From Caecitellus pseudoparvulus (taxonomy: Eukaryota > Bigyra: Bicosoecida), in the NCBI GenBank assembly GCA_965644315.1, contig CBFFRQ010000032.1, forward strand, positions 1-64,000: a DNA stretch of 64,000 nucleotides. Direction: 5' to 3'. Shown one piece after another: positions 1 through 11,580 of this stretch (within the stretch, counting starts at the first letter, position 1; every line of letters begins with the position of its first letter). The notes beneath the pieces were generated by a model that ran no database searches, had not been told where the DNA came from, and saw nothing but the letters and a program-made list of their open reading frames with translations. Made by a program: the position numbers and the translations under genes.

Positions 1-3000
1 CCACGCCCGTGCCATCCGAGAGGAATCTCCATGGCCACTGAAGAGCTACACGCCACGCTTCAATGCCGCAAGGATGCAATGCGGAAGTGCACGAGGCTTG
101 TGAAGAAGAAGCGACATGTCACTCTGTCCAGGATCCGAGCACGCTTGAGGGAACTCGCTGTCACGGATCCCTTCACTGCCCACCAACACATCAAGCGCCT
201 GTCAGGTCGAGGTCGTCGAGCCTCGTCGAGCTCCCATCAGGTCCGTGAAGTCCATGCAGGGAGTGCTCATCTCCTCCCCTGATCTGGTGAAGGAGGAGGT
301 TGCCAAGCAGATGTCTGGCATCCTGAGTCACAACAAGCCCAGGCCAACATCGCTGAAGTACGGGCTGGCAAGGTTCCTTCCCTCAGCCCAAGAGTCCTTC
401 ACCCCGCCAGTGACATGGCTTCCCTCCAAGAAGCAAGTCAAAGTCCTCATGGGATCACTCAGCTTGCATCGACACCCAGGCTCTGGCAAGTTCCAATCAG
501 AGCACATCAAGTATGCTGGGCCAGGCTTCCAAGACATCTACTCCCAAGCCGTCATCCAAGCGTTGCAACACGGCACCTGCCCGCCAGACTACCATGCAGT
601 GCATTGGGTCACTCATCCCCAAGAAGACGAGTGAAGCTGGGCGGCCTCGCACATACCGCTTGATTGTATGCCGCCCCCCTCCTGCGAAGCTCTTCTTCTC
701 AGTGGCCGCTGCATGCCTGGAGTCCTGGATGCAAACATGGGTGTCGAAGGAGCAGGCTGGCTTCACTCGACACCGCAACACGCATGAGCACATCTTGGCT
801 CTCCAAGAGGTGATCAAGGGCCACCTGCGACAGTCAACAGCGCCAGTGCAAGTCCTGGTACTCTTCGTGGACTTCCGGGGAGCATTCGACTCTGTGAGCC
901 ACGCAGCCATCACAGAGATCCTTGAGGCTGCCTCCCTCCCTGCGCCACTCCTGGCCGTCATCAAGGAGTACATGTCCAAGGCGACGGTCTCCATCAACAC
1001 GCGCCATGGTCTTTGTCGCCCCCTTCCTGTCAGCAATGGTGTCCCCCAAGGAGGAGCTCTGTCCCCCTCCTCTTCAAGGTTGCGATAGATGTGCTGTCGC
1101 AAAGGCTCCACGAGATGCCCCTCCAAGGCATCCAGGGAGTGGGCATCCCAACACCAGCAGGCCATGTCACCCACACCCTGTATGCAGACGACCTGGCCTG
1201 CATCGCAACGTCTGCCACGGCCTTGCACCGAATCTTCGTAGAGGTGAAGGCCATCGCTGCCCGGGTTGGCCTTGCCATCAACCCGTCGAAGTCCGGGGTC
1301 ATGATCCTTGCCAACTCCGTGCGAGGCAGCCGGACACCAGTCAGTGAAAGGAAGAAGTTGGTGTGGCGCTCGGCTGCCCTCAAAGCGGGCAGCATGCTGA
1401 AGGTTGGCACCAAGTCCATCCAACGGGTGGCCGAGTACACCTACTTGGGTGTGCCGATGTCCGAACATCCTGCCAAGACCCGTGCACTTACCCTGCAACA
1501 AGCTGGGCTTGCTTGCATCCAAGCCGGGTTCACTGCGGGCGCGCTGCTCAGTGCCACCTGGCTCGATGTGCAGCAGCGGCACCTGGTTGGGTATGCCACT
1601 GTCACGTCAGCCGCCGACTACATGCTGTCCACCCAAGCCAACAGTTCCCTGCTTCCGCTGCGCGATGTTGACCGCGGCGTCGCCCTCGCCTTGGACAGGA
1701 CCCAAGTCGGCTCGCAGAGTGCACTCATGCGCCCCCACAGCTACGCCAAGCTGGCTCTATGCGGAGTCCTGCCTGCCCACATCCGCTCCACGCAACTGCG
1801 GACTGGGATGTTTGTCAAGGCTCTCCGGATGCTGCACTCGGACACCCCTCTTGCCCGAGCTCTGTGCCTGACCATCCCGCAGGCCCTTGACCTTATGCCT
1901 GCTTCGATGTCGACGACCTTCATCGTCGACACCATTGCTGATGGAGGTCGACTCCGGGCTGCCAGTGTCCCTGCTCCGTGGGCACTGCATGCCCTCTTGG
2001 ACCTCTGGCTCATGGGCTGCATGCCAGACCTTGCACAGCTTCGGCTTGCATGTGCACCTGGCTCTGAGCATGCTGCCACAGCCCTTGCCCAAGTCCTTGC
2101 CGGACTTAAGACCACCCCGGGCCTCCACAGGTCTGCGGTGGTTGGGGTGGCTGCCAGCGAGACGTCGTCCATGGCCGAACCCCCGGCCTTCACGGCAGAC
2201 ACCCCCTGGGCCCTGCGTCGCCAAGTCCTCGCGTCGTATCTTCATGTAGCCCAGGCAGTGCCGAGTGCAGCTGCCCACTACACCACCGACAGCCGAATCC
2301 CCCAAGTGCAGAAGCCCAGGCCGTATCATCTTGGGCCTGGTGCGCAGCACTTCGTGTGGCTACATCCACTGCCACACGGGGTGAACCCTCTTCTGGGTCT
2401 GTCCTGATGACAGGCCCACCAGAGTGATGGTCCATCACTTCCAGACCTTACAGCTTCTTCATGGGGGGGACAGTGCCACTCTGTACGAGTGCTGTCCGAT
2501 TTGCGGACTCAACACCGATGTACAGCTGCACGTGCACATCCTGCTGCACTGCACCCACCACGAACTCACCATGGCACGCCAACACACGATGACCAAGTTC
2601 AGAGAACTGGCCAACAGGTCAGCTGTGCCCGAGTCCGCGGCGGGCCAAGTGCAGTGCCTGCCCATCCCCCCAAGATCTGCCACGCCCTCCTTCGTGCCCC
2701 CGACCCAGAGCCGCGAAGCCTGCGGGACCTCGAGGTCCTCCACAGGCTCCTGCTCTGCGGGCAGTGGCCTCACCGGTGGGGGCTGGCCGACGAAGAGCAG
2801 CTTGTCTCTATGAAAGAGGCGGCTGTCCTCTCCCACCCCCACCTCGTCCACCGTGCTGGTCCTTGCCGTGTCCGTGCCCCAGCTGTATGGCAAGACATCC
2901 TGCGCAGCGCGGTTGAGTTCACAGCAAAGGCGTGGCGGGTCACAGTCACTTACATGTTGCGTATGACCGATGCCCACCACCTTGCTGTCCAGAGGCATGC

Positions 3001-3273
3001 TGAGTACCTGTGGTGGGCAGTACATGGGCGCGGGGCGCCGCTGCCTGGCCGCACGCAGCCAGTGCGGTCAGCGGCCACGCGGCACACGCGCAGGCCCCGC
3101 ACTCGCCGCAGGGCACGCACCTTTTCCCTGCCAAGGCTGGCCAAGTGCCGTCCACGGAGGGCAAAGGTCCAGAGGACGCTGCAGCACTTCATGGGGCCTC
3201 AGCCAGCCCATGCAGACACTGCAGTGGTGAGGGGGAAGGGCCCGATGGTTCCTGTGAAGAGAGCGAGGAGTAA
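1..3273 (+). pseudogene. LINE reverse transcriptase ORF, frame-broken (copy A)
   Basis: This is the C-terminal half of the LINE polyprotein. Reading it needs several frame changes: an indel near 20, an extra T near 222, an extra T near 600, a C-run near 1070, a C-run near 2385, a C-run near 2670, and T/A runs near 3125 and 3165. The pieces carry the RT motifs VDFRGAFDSVSH (about 868-903), GVPQGGALSP and YADD (about 1182-1193), and the zinc finger starting CCPICG (about 2491). A C6 run near 673 keeps the frame that copy B loses. No ORF longer than about 460 codons remains, so the copy as sequenced cannot make the protein. Whether this is biological or sequencing error is open. Confidence 0.8.
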
Positions 3274-3670
3274 GGCGGAACGCAGGCGTGCGGGCGGGGA
3301 GTGGAACAGCCACGCTTGTGGCCGCGTCTACCCTCCACGAGTGTCCTGACGTGATGAACCTGTGTGAAGCGTGGTGATAACCACGGTAGCCCGAAGCAGA
3401 TGCCCAAGACCTTACCTTTTACTTGCTACATAGCCTGCGAGTAGCAGTGGAGTGAGCGGGAGCGTGCCTCGGGCCGCGGCGCTGTGCAGCCGCAGTGCTG
3501 CACGGCCGCGGCCCGGACGGCTGCTGACGACGAAGCAAGCTCACTCACCACGAAACCAGGGCGTGACGGGTTGAAGAAGAAGGTCCTTTTCCTTTCTGTA
3601 TCCCCCTTGATGCGCGCGATGCGCTCTGTGGCGCGGGCGCGTGTGTGCGCACGGGTGCTGGTGTGCGCGA

Positions 3671-3683
3671 TCGAATTCCGCAC
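3671..3683 (+). promoter_or_regulatory. CGAATTCCGCAC motif in LINE 3' UTR (copy A)
   Basis: TCGAATTCCGCAC matches the motif found upstream of gene starts in this window, but here it lies inside the family-1 3' UTR about 430 bp before the element end. It is repeated at 11291-11303 (copy B), 14839-14851 (3' fragment) and, with one change, at 21295-21307 (copy C). In a head-to-tail stack, a promoter at the 3' end of one element could transcribe the next element downstream, as HeT-A does. That role is inference. Confidence 0.35.
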
Positions 3684-4095
3684 CACGCACCCGGCCGAGT
3701 TCCCGCGCAGAGGCGGAGCACACACCTCATGAAGGGCGCAGAGAGGCCTATGCGAGGGCCACAGAGGAGGTGGGTGAGGAATTTGGATTATGATCTGTTG
3801 TCAAGACTGCGCGGATGCCTGGGTGTGCTCTGGTGTGCCCCAGGTGTCTGGCGCTGGCGGAGCAAGGGATGAAGTGTAGCGGAGGAGGGCCAAGATGATG
3901 AATTGGAGCGGGCAGGGACCTGCCCTAGCAAGTGGCGGCAGATATAACGGGTGCAAGCCTGTGTTTGTTGCGAATCCGCGCCAAGCGGTAGCCGCTGTGG
4001 CGTCCTACATGTGCAGAGGTGCATTGTGGGGCGCCCGTGTGACGCTCAAGCTGTACGGTGCCAAGCTGTGCCGAGGTGAAATGCATTGTGAGTTG

Positions 4096-4106
4096 CTAAC
4101 CCTAAC
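4096..4106 (+). repeat. Short telomere-like junction CTAACCCTAAC
   Basis: CTAACCCTAAC separates the 3' end of copy A from the 5' leader of copy B (starting CTTTCCAAATG). It is about one and a half CCCTAA repeats. At the equivalent junction after copy B (11714-11719) only CTAACC remains, followed by GGCAAGGACTTTCC. Confidence 0.75.
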
Positions 4107-4231
4107 TTTCCAAATGTCAACCTAATCATAGGTTGTGCATTGCTAACAATGCCTAATCCAGGCGCTCGTGCACCCAAGTGTGGTGTTGCACAGCGCTAGT
4201 GCATTGCATTGGGTGCGCGGGTGAGCAGCAG

Positions 4232-4245
4232 TGCGATTTCCGCAC
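4232..4245 (+). promoter_or_regulatory. Candidate promoter motif, LINE family 1 leader
   Basis: TGCGATTTCCGCAC lies 82 bp before the LINE start codon at 4327. The same motif, TGCGAATTCCGCAC, lies 85 bp before the start codon in the family-2 element (11854-11867), although the surrounding leaders differ there. The conserved position and its match to motifs upstream of host genes suggest an internal promoter or initiator. No transcription data are available. Confidence 0.45.
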
Positions 4246-4326
4246 GCCACGCTCCCCACGCAGTGCTAAGTGCGGCTCCGGCTGGACGCTGCACCACTGC
4301 TTGCCCGAAACCATTGCTTCATCATC

Positions 4327-7300
4327 ATGTCATCCAAGGCCAGCCAAGTCCTCGGCGTGCTCTTCGCGGACAAGTGCCTGGAGCAGCGTGTGTCAGGGCG
4401 GCCACGAACAGGCGTGCTGACTGACATGTCACGCCGAGGGGCAGCCCGGACTTTCCAGCTCGGTGGCATGGACATTGACTGCACGGATGGCCAAGATGCA
4501 TCATTTTTCGTCCGCAAGTGGCTTGGCATCTTCGGAGATGAGCTGGAGGCCGAGTTTCCTGGAGCTGCTCCTGTGATGGTGCGCGCTAATTCCGCGCTGA
4601 AACAATCCGCACCAGGGCAGACCATTCTCCTTGTCACGCTGCCGAGTGACGGTGAAGGCCCCGCCATTGCCAAGTCCCTGCGCGTTGCTGCTGCTGTGCG
4701 AGAAGACTTCATCATCATGTTGAAGGGGGGCGGCTCTGTGGGCGTGGTGTACTCCAACACGCGGCAGTTCACGTCAGAGCGCGCCAGGGTCAGCGTGATC
4801 GCCCCTCCCTCTGTAGTGAAGGTTGCTCAAAAGATCTCTGAGGCAGCAACCAACATTGCCTGTGAGAGTGGGGATGTGTCCAAGATCTTGAAGCTTGTCC
4901 ATGCCCATGTCACCAACACTCACTCCATCGCCAAGCGTGCTCCAAAGCCTGTCGGACACTCCGTCTCTCCAGAAGATGACGCCTCTGTCGACAAGCTGCC
5001 AAGCACACTGCCAAAGCCCCTTGCTGAAGGCGGTCCCAAGAAGAAGAAGACACGGAGGGGCAAACGCAAGCCATCGACAAAGAGCTCTCCTCCTCGGCGC
5101 TTTGCTGAACTGTTCAAGGAGGGCGTCGTGACTACTCGCCCCACAGCGCCCTCCCCTCCATCTGCACCCGCCGAGTCGTCAGGCCAAGCTGCTCCTTCCC
5201 CTGAACATGTCCCTCTTCCGTCCACCAGAGTCAAGCGCCCGACCTTCAGCAGATGGGACTCGCCCAGCCCACGCAAGAGACCTCCTCCCGTGTCCCCGAC
5301 AGCTGCGGCACTATCGGGCAGCGGGGCACAGCCACCTCTTGCAAGTCCTGCAAACACGGCACCCACTACGCTGCTAAAACTTGCTGACTGCAGTCGCCGA
5401 CCAGCACGGCTTGGACAGGCAAACCTTGACTTGGGTTCCCCCTTGCAGCAACTCCTCGCCTCTGCGCACGCGTTCCGCAATAAGGACCAACGACACTGTG
5501 TCCAGGCCTGCTTTGAAACAGCAGCAGGAGAGCCACTCTTCAATGACGATGACCTTGTCCTTCTTCAACACGCAGCCACCATCCAAGCGGCGCAGACATC
5601 CTTCTGTGCTGTGTTGAAGAAGAGCAGCGCGCGTCACCCTGGCACACCAGACTCGGAGGTCCATGCTGTCTGTGAAACAGAACCTTCCATGCCGACCACC
5701 GAGCAAGACAAGCTTGACCTCTTTCAATCGTTCCTGTACCGACATGCGCCTGATGATGCAGCACTCACCAGTGCCTGTCCACCTGTGCTCCTCCCTGGTC
5801 TTCATCTCTTGCTCACGCGTATCAACGAGGGCCATCGGGAACTTGAAGGCGGCACAGTGTCTGGACACTGCCTGGTTGATGTCAAGGCAGAGAAAGAGAT
5901 GACCTCCGAGGCAAAAGTCTTTGCTGGGGTGTACTTCGCGTTTGCTCTCAGCTTGGTTGACACTGGAGGTGTCTCCCACCTTCAGCTCATTGTCGTCAAC
6001 GCTGAGAAGTCCACACTTGTACTGTGGAACCCTGACGAACCCTTCAAGAGCACCAACATTCCAATCGACGGCTGCCTGAACACACTCGACTCGATGGGCA
6101 TTGAGTCTGTGTACCGTGTCTCATCCTCCCCGCTGAGTGGCAAGCCGATTCCCTTCAAAGACAGAGTGCGGCTGGCCATGCTGTCCCTCAGGTCTGACTT
6201 TCCCCCACTCCCGTTCGTAGCTGAGGACGAGACTGTCTACCCAAAGACTCTCATCACTGGCAAGACAACACGGGTGTACCTCCCTGTAGGCCGCACCACG
6301 CGCCAACAAGCAGCTGCCGATGAGAGAGCCAAGACGGTTGACCCCATACTGTCACTCATCCCAACATCTGTACAAGTCGCCGACCAGATCAGTAGCGATG
6401 CACCCCATACCCCTGTCGGCCGCGGAAGACACATGACACTCGCACTTGCTGCTTGGAATGTGCACGGCTCCTGCGGCCAGTGTGTCCACGATGTCGTCAC
6501 CTGTGTCCAGTCTGTGTGCAGTGCGTCGTCCATGTTGGCACTCTGTGTCACAGAGCCTGGGGGGCACGGCCTGCTCGACACGGAAGTCATGGGCCTTGAA
6601 TGCTTCCGCCCAAGCCCGCCTGATCGGCCTGTCGGGCGGAGTGAGGTTGCCTTGCTGCTTGATCGAAGACTCAATGGCTCAGTGATCCCGGGCCTCGACG
6701 TTGATGGTCGCTGCATAATTGCTTGCTCGATCCCTGCAAGCCCACAACCCATCGCCATCATAGCCACGTACGTACCCAACTGGCACTCTTGGCAGCGAAA
6801 GAAGCCAGTCGCTGATCCGGACACGAAGCTTCCGTACCGGCAAGAGGTTTGGCGGCAGCTTGAGTCTGCTGTTCAACAGCTCCGCCTCACCCACATGATT
6901 GTCATCATGGGTGACTTGAACACTCATCCAGGTGACGAAGGGGTAGGCACGTGGGGAGCAGATCACTGGGAGAACCGGACCGGCATTCCCGAGCCCACTG
7001 AAGACATCCTGCAGATGCAGCTCCTCTGCGAGCAAGGCCCACTGATCCCAGCCGGACTTGGTGGCCTGCCAACGCACAGGTATGGTCGGGCTCTGGACCA
7101 CATCCTGATGACTGAGGACCTCCACAGTATGTTGAGCAGACCACTGCACATCACAACAACGTTCTCCAGCGGGACGAAAAAGAGTGCCGCTCGACTAGTC
7201 CTCAGTGACCATCATCTTGTTGCAGCAGAAGTCCGAGTGAAGCCTGCCAAGCGAGTGTGGACATCATCCAAGAGCCCCCATGTACAGGCGGTGCCACCCT

Positions 7301-10300
7301 GGTGGACCTCAGCGACAGAGGCTGGGCTGGCAGCGCAAGCGATGTTTCGAGGATCCCTCAGCTCGCGGGCCACCGCGCTCCAGACAGGCAGCGCCGCCCC
7401 GAGCCTATCCTTTCTCAACGGTGCTATCGAAGCTGCGGCTATGGACACACATCGCAAGGCCAAGACCCCACGTGACCCTCTGCCCCAGCTGAAGATGGAC
7501 ATCAAGGCGGCCAGCGGGCTCAAGAAGTCCATGACTGCACGCGTGTCCAAGCTGCGGAAGACCATTGCCAAGCTGCACCGGAAGCTCGCACTTGCCACCG
7601 GTCGGCATCCTCAGCCAGACCACGCCCGTGCCATCCGAGAGGGAATCTCCATGGCCACTGAAGAGCTACACGCCACGCTTCAATGCCGCAAGGATGCAAT
7701 GCGGAAGTGCACGAGGCTTGTGAAGAAGAAGCGACATGTCACTCTGTCCAGGATCCGAGCACGCTTGAGGGAACTCGCTGTCACGGATCCCTTCACTGCC
7801 CACCAACACATCAAGCGCCTGTCAGGTCGAGGTCGTCGAGCCCGTCGAGCTCCCATCAGGTCCGTGAAGTCCATGCAGGGAGTGCTCATCTCCTCCCCTG
7901 ATCTGGTGAAGGAGGAGGTTGCCAAGCAGATGTCTGGCATCCTGAGTCACAACAAGCCCAGGCCAACATCGCTGAAGTACGGGCTGGCAAGGTTCCTTCC
8001 CTCAGCCCAAGAGTCCTTCACCCCGCCAGTGACATGGCTTCCCTCCAAGAAGCAAGTCAAAGTCCTCATGGGATCACTCAGCTTGCATCGACACCCAGGC
8101 TCTGGCAAGTTCCAATCAGAGCACATCAAGTATGCTGGGCCAGGCTTCCAAGACATCTACTCCCAAGCCGTCATCCAAGCGTTGCAACACGGCACCTGCC
8201 CGCCAGACTACCATGCAGGCATTGGGTCACTCATCCCCAAGAAGACGAGTGAAGCTGGGCGGCCTCGCACATACCGCTTGATTGTATGCCGCCCCCTCCT
8301 GCGAAGCTCTTCTTCTCAGTGGCCGCTGCATGCCTGGAGTCCTGGATGCAAACATGGGTGTCGAAGGAGCAGGCTGGCTTCACTCGACACCGCAACACGC
8401 ATGAGCACATCTTGGCTCTCCAAGAGGTGATCAAGGGCCACCTGCGACAGTCAACAGCGCCAGTGCAAGTCCTGGTACTCTTCGTGGACTTCCGGGGAGC
8501 ATTCGACTCTGTGAGCCACGCAGCCATCACAGAGATCCTTGAGGCTGCCTCCCTCCCTGCGCCACTCCTGGCCGTCATCAAGGAGTACATGTCCAAGGCG
8601 ACGGTCTCCATCAACACGCGCCATGGTCTTTGTCGCCCCCTTCCTGTCAGCAATGGTGTCCCCCAAGGAGGAGCTCTGTCCCCCCTCCTCTTCAAGGTTG
8701 CGATAGATGTGCTGTCGCAAAGGCTCCACGAGATGCCCCTCCAAGGCATCCAGGGAGTGGGCATCCCAACACCAGCAGGCCATGTCACCCACACCCTGTA
8801 TGCAGACGACCTGGCCTGCATCGCAACGTCTGCCACGGCCTTGCACCGAATCTTCGTAGAGGTGAAGGCCATCGCTGCCCGGGTTGGCCTTGCCATCAAC
8901 CCGTCGAAGTCCGGGGTCATGATCCTTGCCAACTCCGTGCGAGGCAGCCGGACACCAGTCAGTGAAAGGAAGAAGTTGGTGTGGCGCTCGGCTGCCCTCA
9001 AAGCGGGCAGCATGCTGAAGGTTGGCACCAAGTCCATCCAACGGGTGGCCGAGTACACCTACTTGGGTGTGCCGATGTCCGAACATCCTGCCAAGACCCG
9101 TGCACTTACCCTGCAACAAGCTGGGCTTGCTTGCATCCAAGCCGGGTTCACTGCGGGCGCGCTGCTCAGTGCCACCTGGCTCGATGTGCAGCAGCGGCAC
9201 CTGGTTGGGTATGCCACTGTCACGTCAGCCGCCGACTACATGCTGTCCACCCAAGCCAACAGTTCCCTGCTTCCGCTGCGCGATGTTGACCGCGGCGTCG
9301 CCCTCGCCTTGGACAGGACCCAAGTCGGCTCGCAGAGTGCACTCATGCGCCCCCACAGCTACGCCAAGCTGGCTCTATGCGGAGTCCTGCCTGCCCACAT
9401 CCGCTCCACGCAACTGCGGACTGGGATGTTTGTCAAGGCTCTCCGGATGCTGCACTCGGACACCCCTCTTGCCCGAGCTCTGTGCCTGACCATCCCGCAG
9501 GCCCTTGACCTTATGCCTGCTTCGATGTCGACGACCTTCATCGTCGACACCATTGCTGATGGAGGTCGACTCCGGGCTGCCAGTGTCCCTGCTCCGTGGG
9601 CACTGCATGCCCTCTTGGACCTCTGGCTCATGGGCTGCATGCCAGACCTTGCACAGCTTCGGCTTGCATGTGCACCTGGCTCTGAGCATGCTGCCACAGC
9701 CCTTGCCCAAGTCCTTGCCGGACTTAAGACCACCCCGGGCCTCCACAGGTCTGCGGTGGTTGGGGTGGCTGCCAGCGAGACGTCGTCCATGGCCGAACCC
9801 CCGGCCTTCACGGCAGACACCCCCTGGGCCCTGCGTCGCCAAGTCCTCGCGTCGTATCTTCATGTAGCCCAGGCAGTGCCGAGTGCAGCTGCCCACTACA
9901 CCACCGACAGCCGAATCCCCCAAGTGCAGAAGCCCAGGCCGTATCATCTTGGGCCTGGTGCGCAGCACTTCGTGTGGCTACATCCACTGCCACACGGGGT
10001 GAACCCCCTCTTCTGGGTCTGTCCTGATGACAGGCCCACCAGAGTGATGGTCCATCACTTCCAGACCTTACAGCTTCTTCATGGGGGGGACAGTGCCACT
10101 CTGTACGAGTGCTGTCCGATTTGCGGACTCAACACCGATGTACAGCTGCACGTGCACATCCTGCTGCACTGCACCCACCACGAACTCACCATGGCACGCC
10201 AACACACGATGACCAAGTTCAGAGAACTGGCCAACAGGTCAGCTGTGCCCGAGTCCGCGGCGGGCCAAGTGCAGTGCCTGCCCATCCCCCCCAAGATCTG

Positions 10301-10892
10301 CCACGCCCTCCTTCGTGCCCCCGACCCAGAGCCGCGAAGCCTGCGGGACCTCGAGGTCCTCCACAGGCTCCTGCTCTGCGGGCAGTGGCCTCACCGGTGG
10401 GGGCTGGCCGACGAAGAGCAGCTTGTCTCTATGAAAGAGGCGGCTGTCCTCTCCCACCCCCACCTCGTCCACCGTGCTGGTCCTTGCCGTGTCCGTGCCC
10501 CAGCTGTATGGCAAGACATCCTGCGCAGCGCGGTTGAGTTCACAGCAAAGGCGTGGCGGGTCACAGTCACTTACATGTTGCGTATGACCGATGCCCACCA
10601 CCTTGCTGTCCAGAGGCATGCTGAGTACCTGTGGTGGGCAGTACATGGGCGCGGGGCGCCGCTGCCTGGCCGCACGCAGCCAGTGCGGTCAGCGGCCACG
10701 CGGCACACGCGCAGGCCCCGCACTCGCCGCAGGGCACGCACCTTTTTCCCTGCCAAGGCTGGCCAAGTGCCGTCCACGGAGGGCAAGGTCCAGAGGACGC
10801 TGCAGCACTTCATGGGGCCTCAGCCAGCCCATGCAGACACTGATGGTGAGGGGGAAGGGCCCGATGGTTCCTGTGAAGAGAGCGAGGAGTAA
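4327..10892 (+). CDS. LINE polyprotein (APE endonuclease + reverse transcriptase), one frameshift
   Basis: This polyprotein copies and inserts the LINE by target-primed reverse transcription. The ATG at 4327 is chosen because family 2 starts at the equivalent place with a similar N-terminus (SQVLGVLF / DQVLGVLF). In order: an unrecognised N-terminal region; a basic run KKKKTRRGKRK (~residue 236, possible nuclear localisation); a conserved unknown domain (~residues 470-690) also present in family 2; an APE-type endonuclease with AAWNVHG (~708), TEPGGHG, YVPN, GDLN (~861), LDHIL and SDHH (~959); an RT with VDFRGAFD (~1388), GVPQGG and YADD (~1491); a Cys/His finger CPICG...HILLHC (~1927); and an acidic tail with QRTLQHF, a degenerate PIP-box-like motif. 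A C5 run near 8290, against C6 in copy A, shifts the frame, so the open parts are 4327-8430 and 8286-10892. Repaired length would be ~2188 aa. Confidence 0.85.
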
Positions 10893-11527
10893 GGCGGAAC
10901 GCAGGCGTGCGGGCGGGGAGTGGAACAGCCACGCTTGTGGCCGCGTCTACCCTCCACGAGTGTCCTGACGTGATGAACCTGTGTGAAGCGTGGTGATAAC
11001 CACGGTAGCCCGAAGCAGATGCCCAAGACCTTACCTTTTACTTACTACATAGCCTGCGAGTAGCAGTGGAGTGAGCGGGAGCGTGCCTCGGGCCGCGGCG
11101 CGTGTGCAGCCGCAGTGCTGCACGGCCGCGGCCCGGATGGCGGCTGACGATGAAGCAAGCTCACTCACCACGAAACCAGGGCGTGACGGGTTGAAGAAGA
11201 AGGTCCTTTTCCTTTCTGTATCCCCCTTGATGCGCGCGATGCGCTCTGTGGCGCGGGCGCGTGTGTGCGCACGGGTGCTGGTGTGCGCGATCGAATTCCG
11301 CACCACGCACCCGGCCGAGTTCCCGCGCAGAGGCGGAGCACACACCTCATGAAGGGCGCAGAGAGGCCTATGAGGGCCACAGAGGAGGTGGGTGAGGAAT
11401 TTGGATTATGATCTGTTGTCAAGACTGCGCGGATGCCTGGGTGTGCTCTGGTGTGCCCCAGGTGTCTGGCGCTGGCGGAGCAAGGGATGAAGTGTAGCGG
11501 AGGAGGGCCAAGATGATGAATTGGAGC

Positions 11528-11580
11528 GGGCAGGGACCTGCCCTAGCAAGTGGCGGCAGATATAACGGGTGCAAGCCTGT
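11528..11580 (+). other. Conserved double hairpin in LINE 3' UTR (family 1)
   Basis: Two perfect or near-perfect hairpins lie 21 nt apart: GGGCAG-GGAC-CTGCCC (11528-11543) and ACGGG-TGCAAG-CCTGT (11565-11580, with one G-U pair). The linker contains TAGCAAG and GGCGG. The same pair with different stem sequences occurs in the family-2 3' ends at 14456-14507 and 21783-21835, and identically in copy A near 3910. Compensating base changes support an RNA structure, probably the site that the RT binds on its own transcript. The function is inferred. Confidence 0.6.

Larger units (their letters stand above)
1..4106 (+). mobile_element. LINE family 1, copy A (3' part, cut by window edge)
   Basis: This is a non-LTR retrotransposon copy whose 5' part lies outside the window. 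Its first base corresponds to position 7620 of copy B, and the two stay collinear to the 3' end. It contains the segment after the endonuclease, the reverse transcriptase, the C-terminal zinc finger and an ~830-bp 3' UTR, and ends in ATGCATTG...GCTAACCCTAA at 4081-4106. Differences from copy B in the coding part are almost only single-base indels in homopolymers. It is either a very young copy or the same sequence read with uncorrected long-read error. It is the most distal, hence youngest, element if the chromosome end lies to the left. Confidence 0.9.

Noticed and set aside
497-1582. 361-codon minus-strand frame opposite the LINE RT
   Set aside because: It is antisense to a clear RT domain in several copies and has no recognisable motif; it is a shadow of GC-rich codon use.
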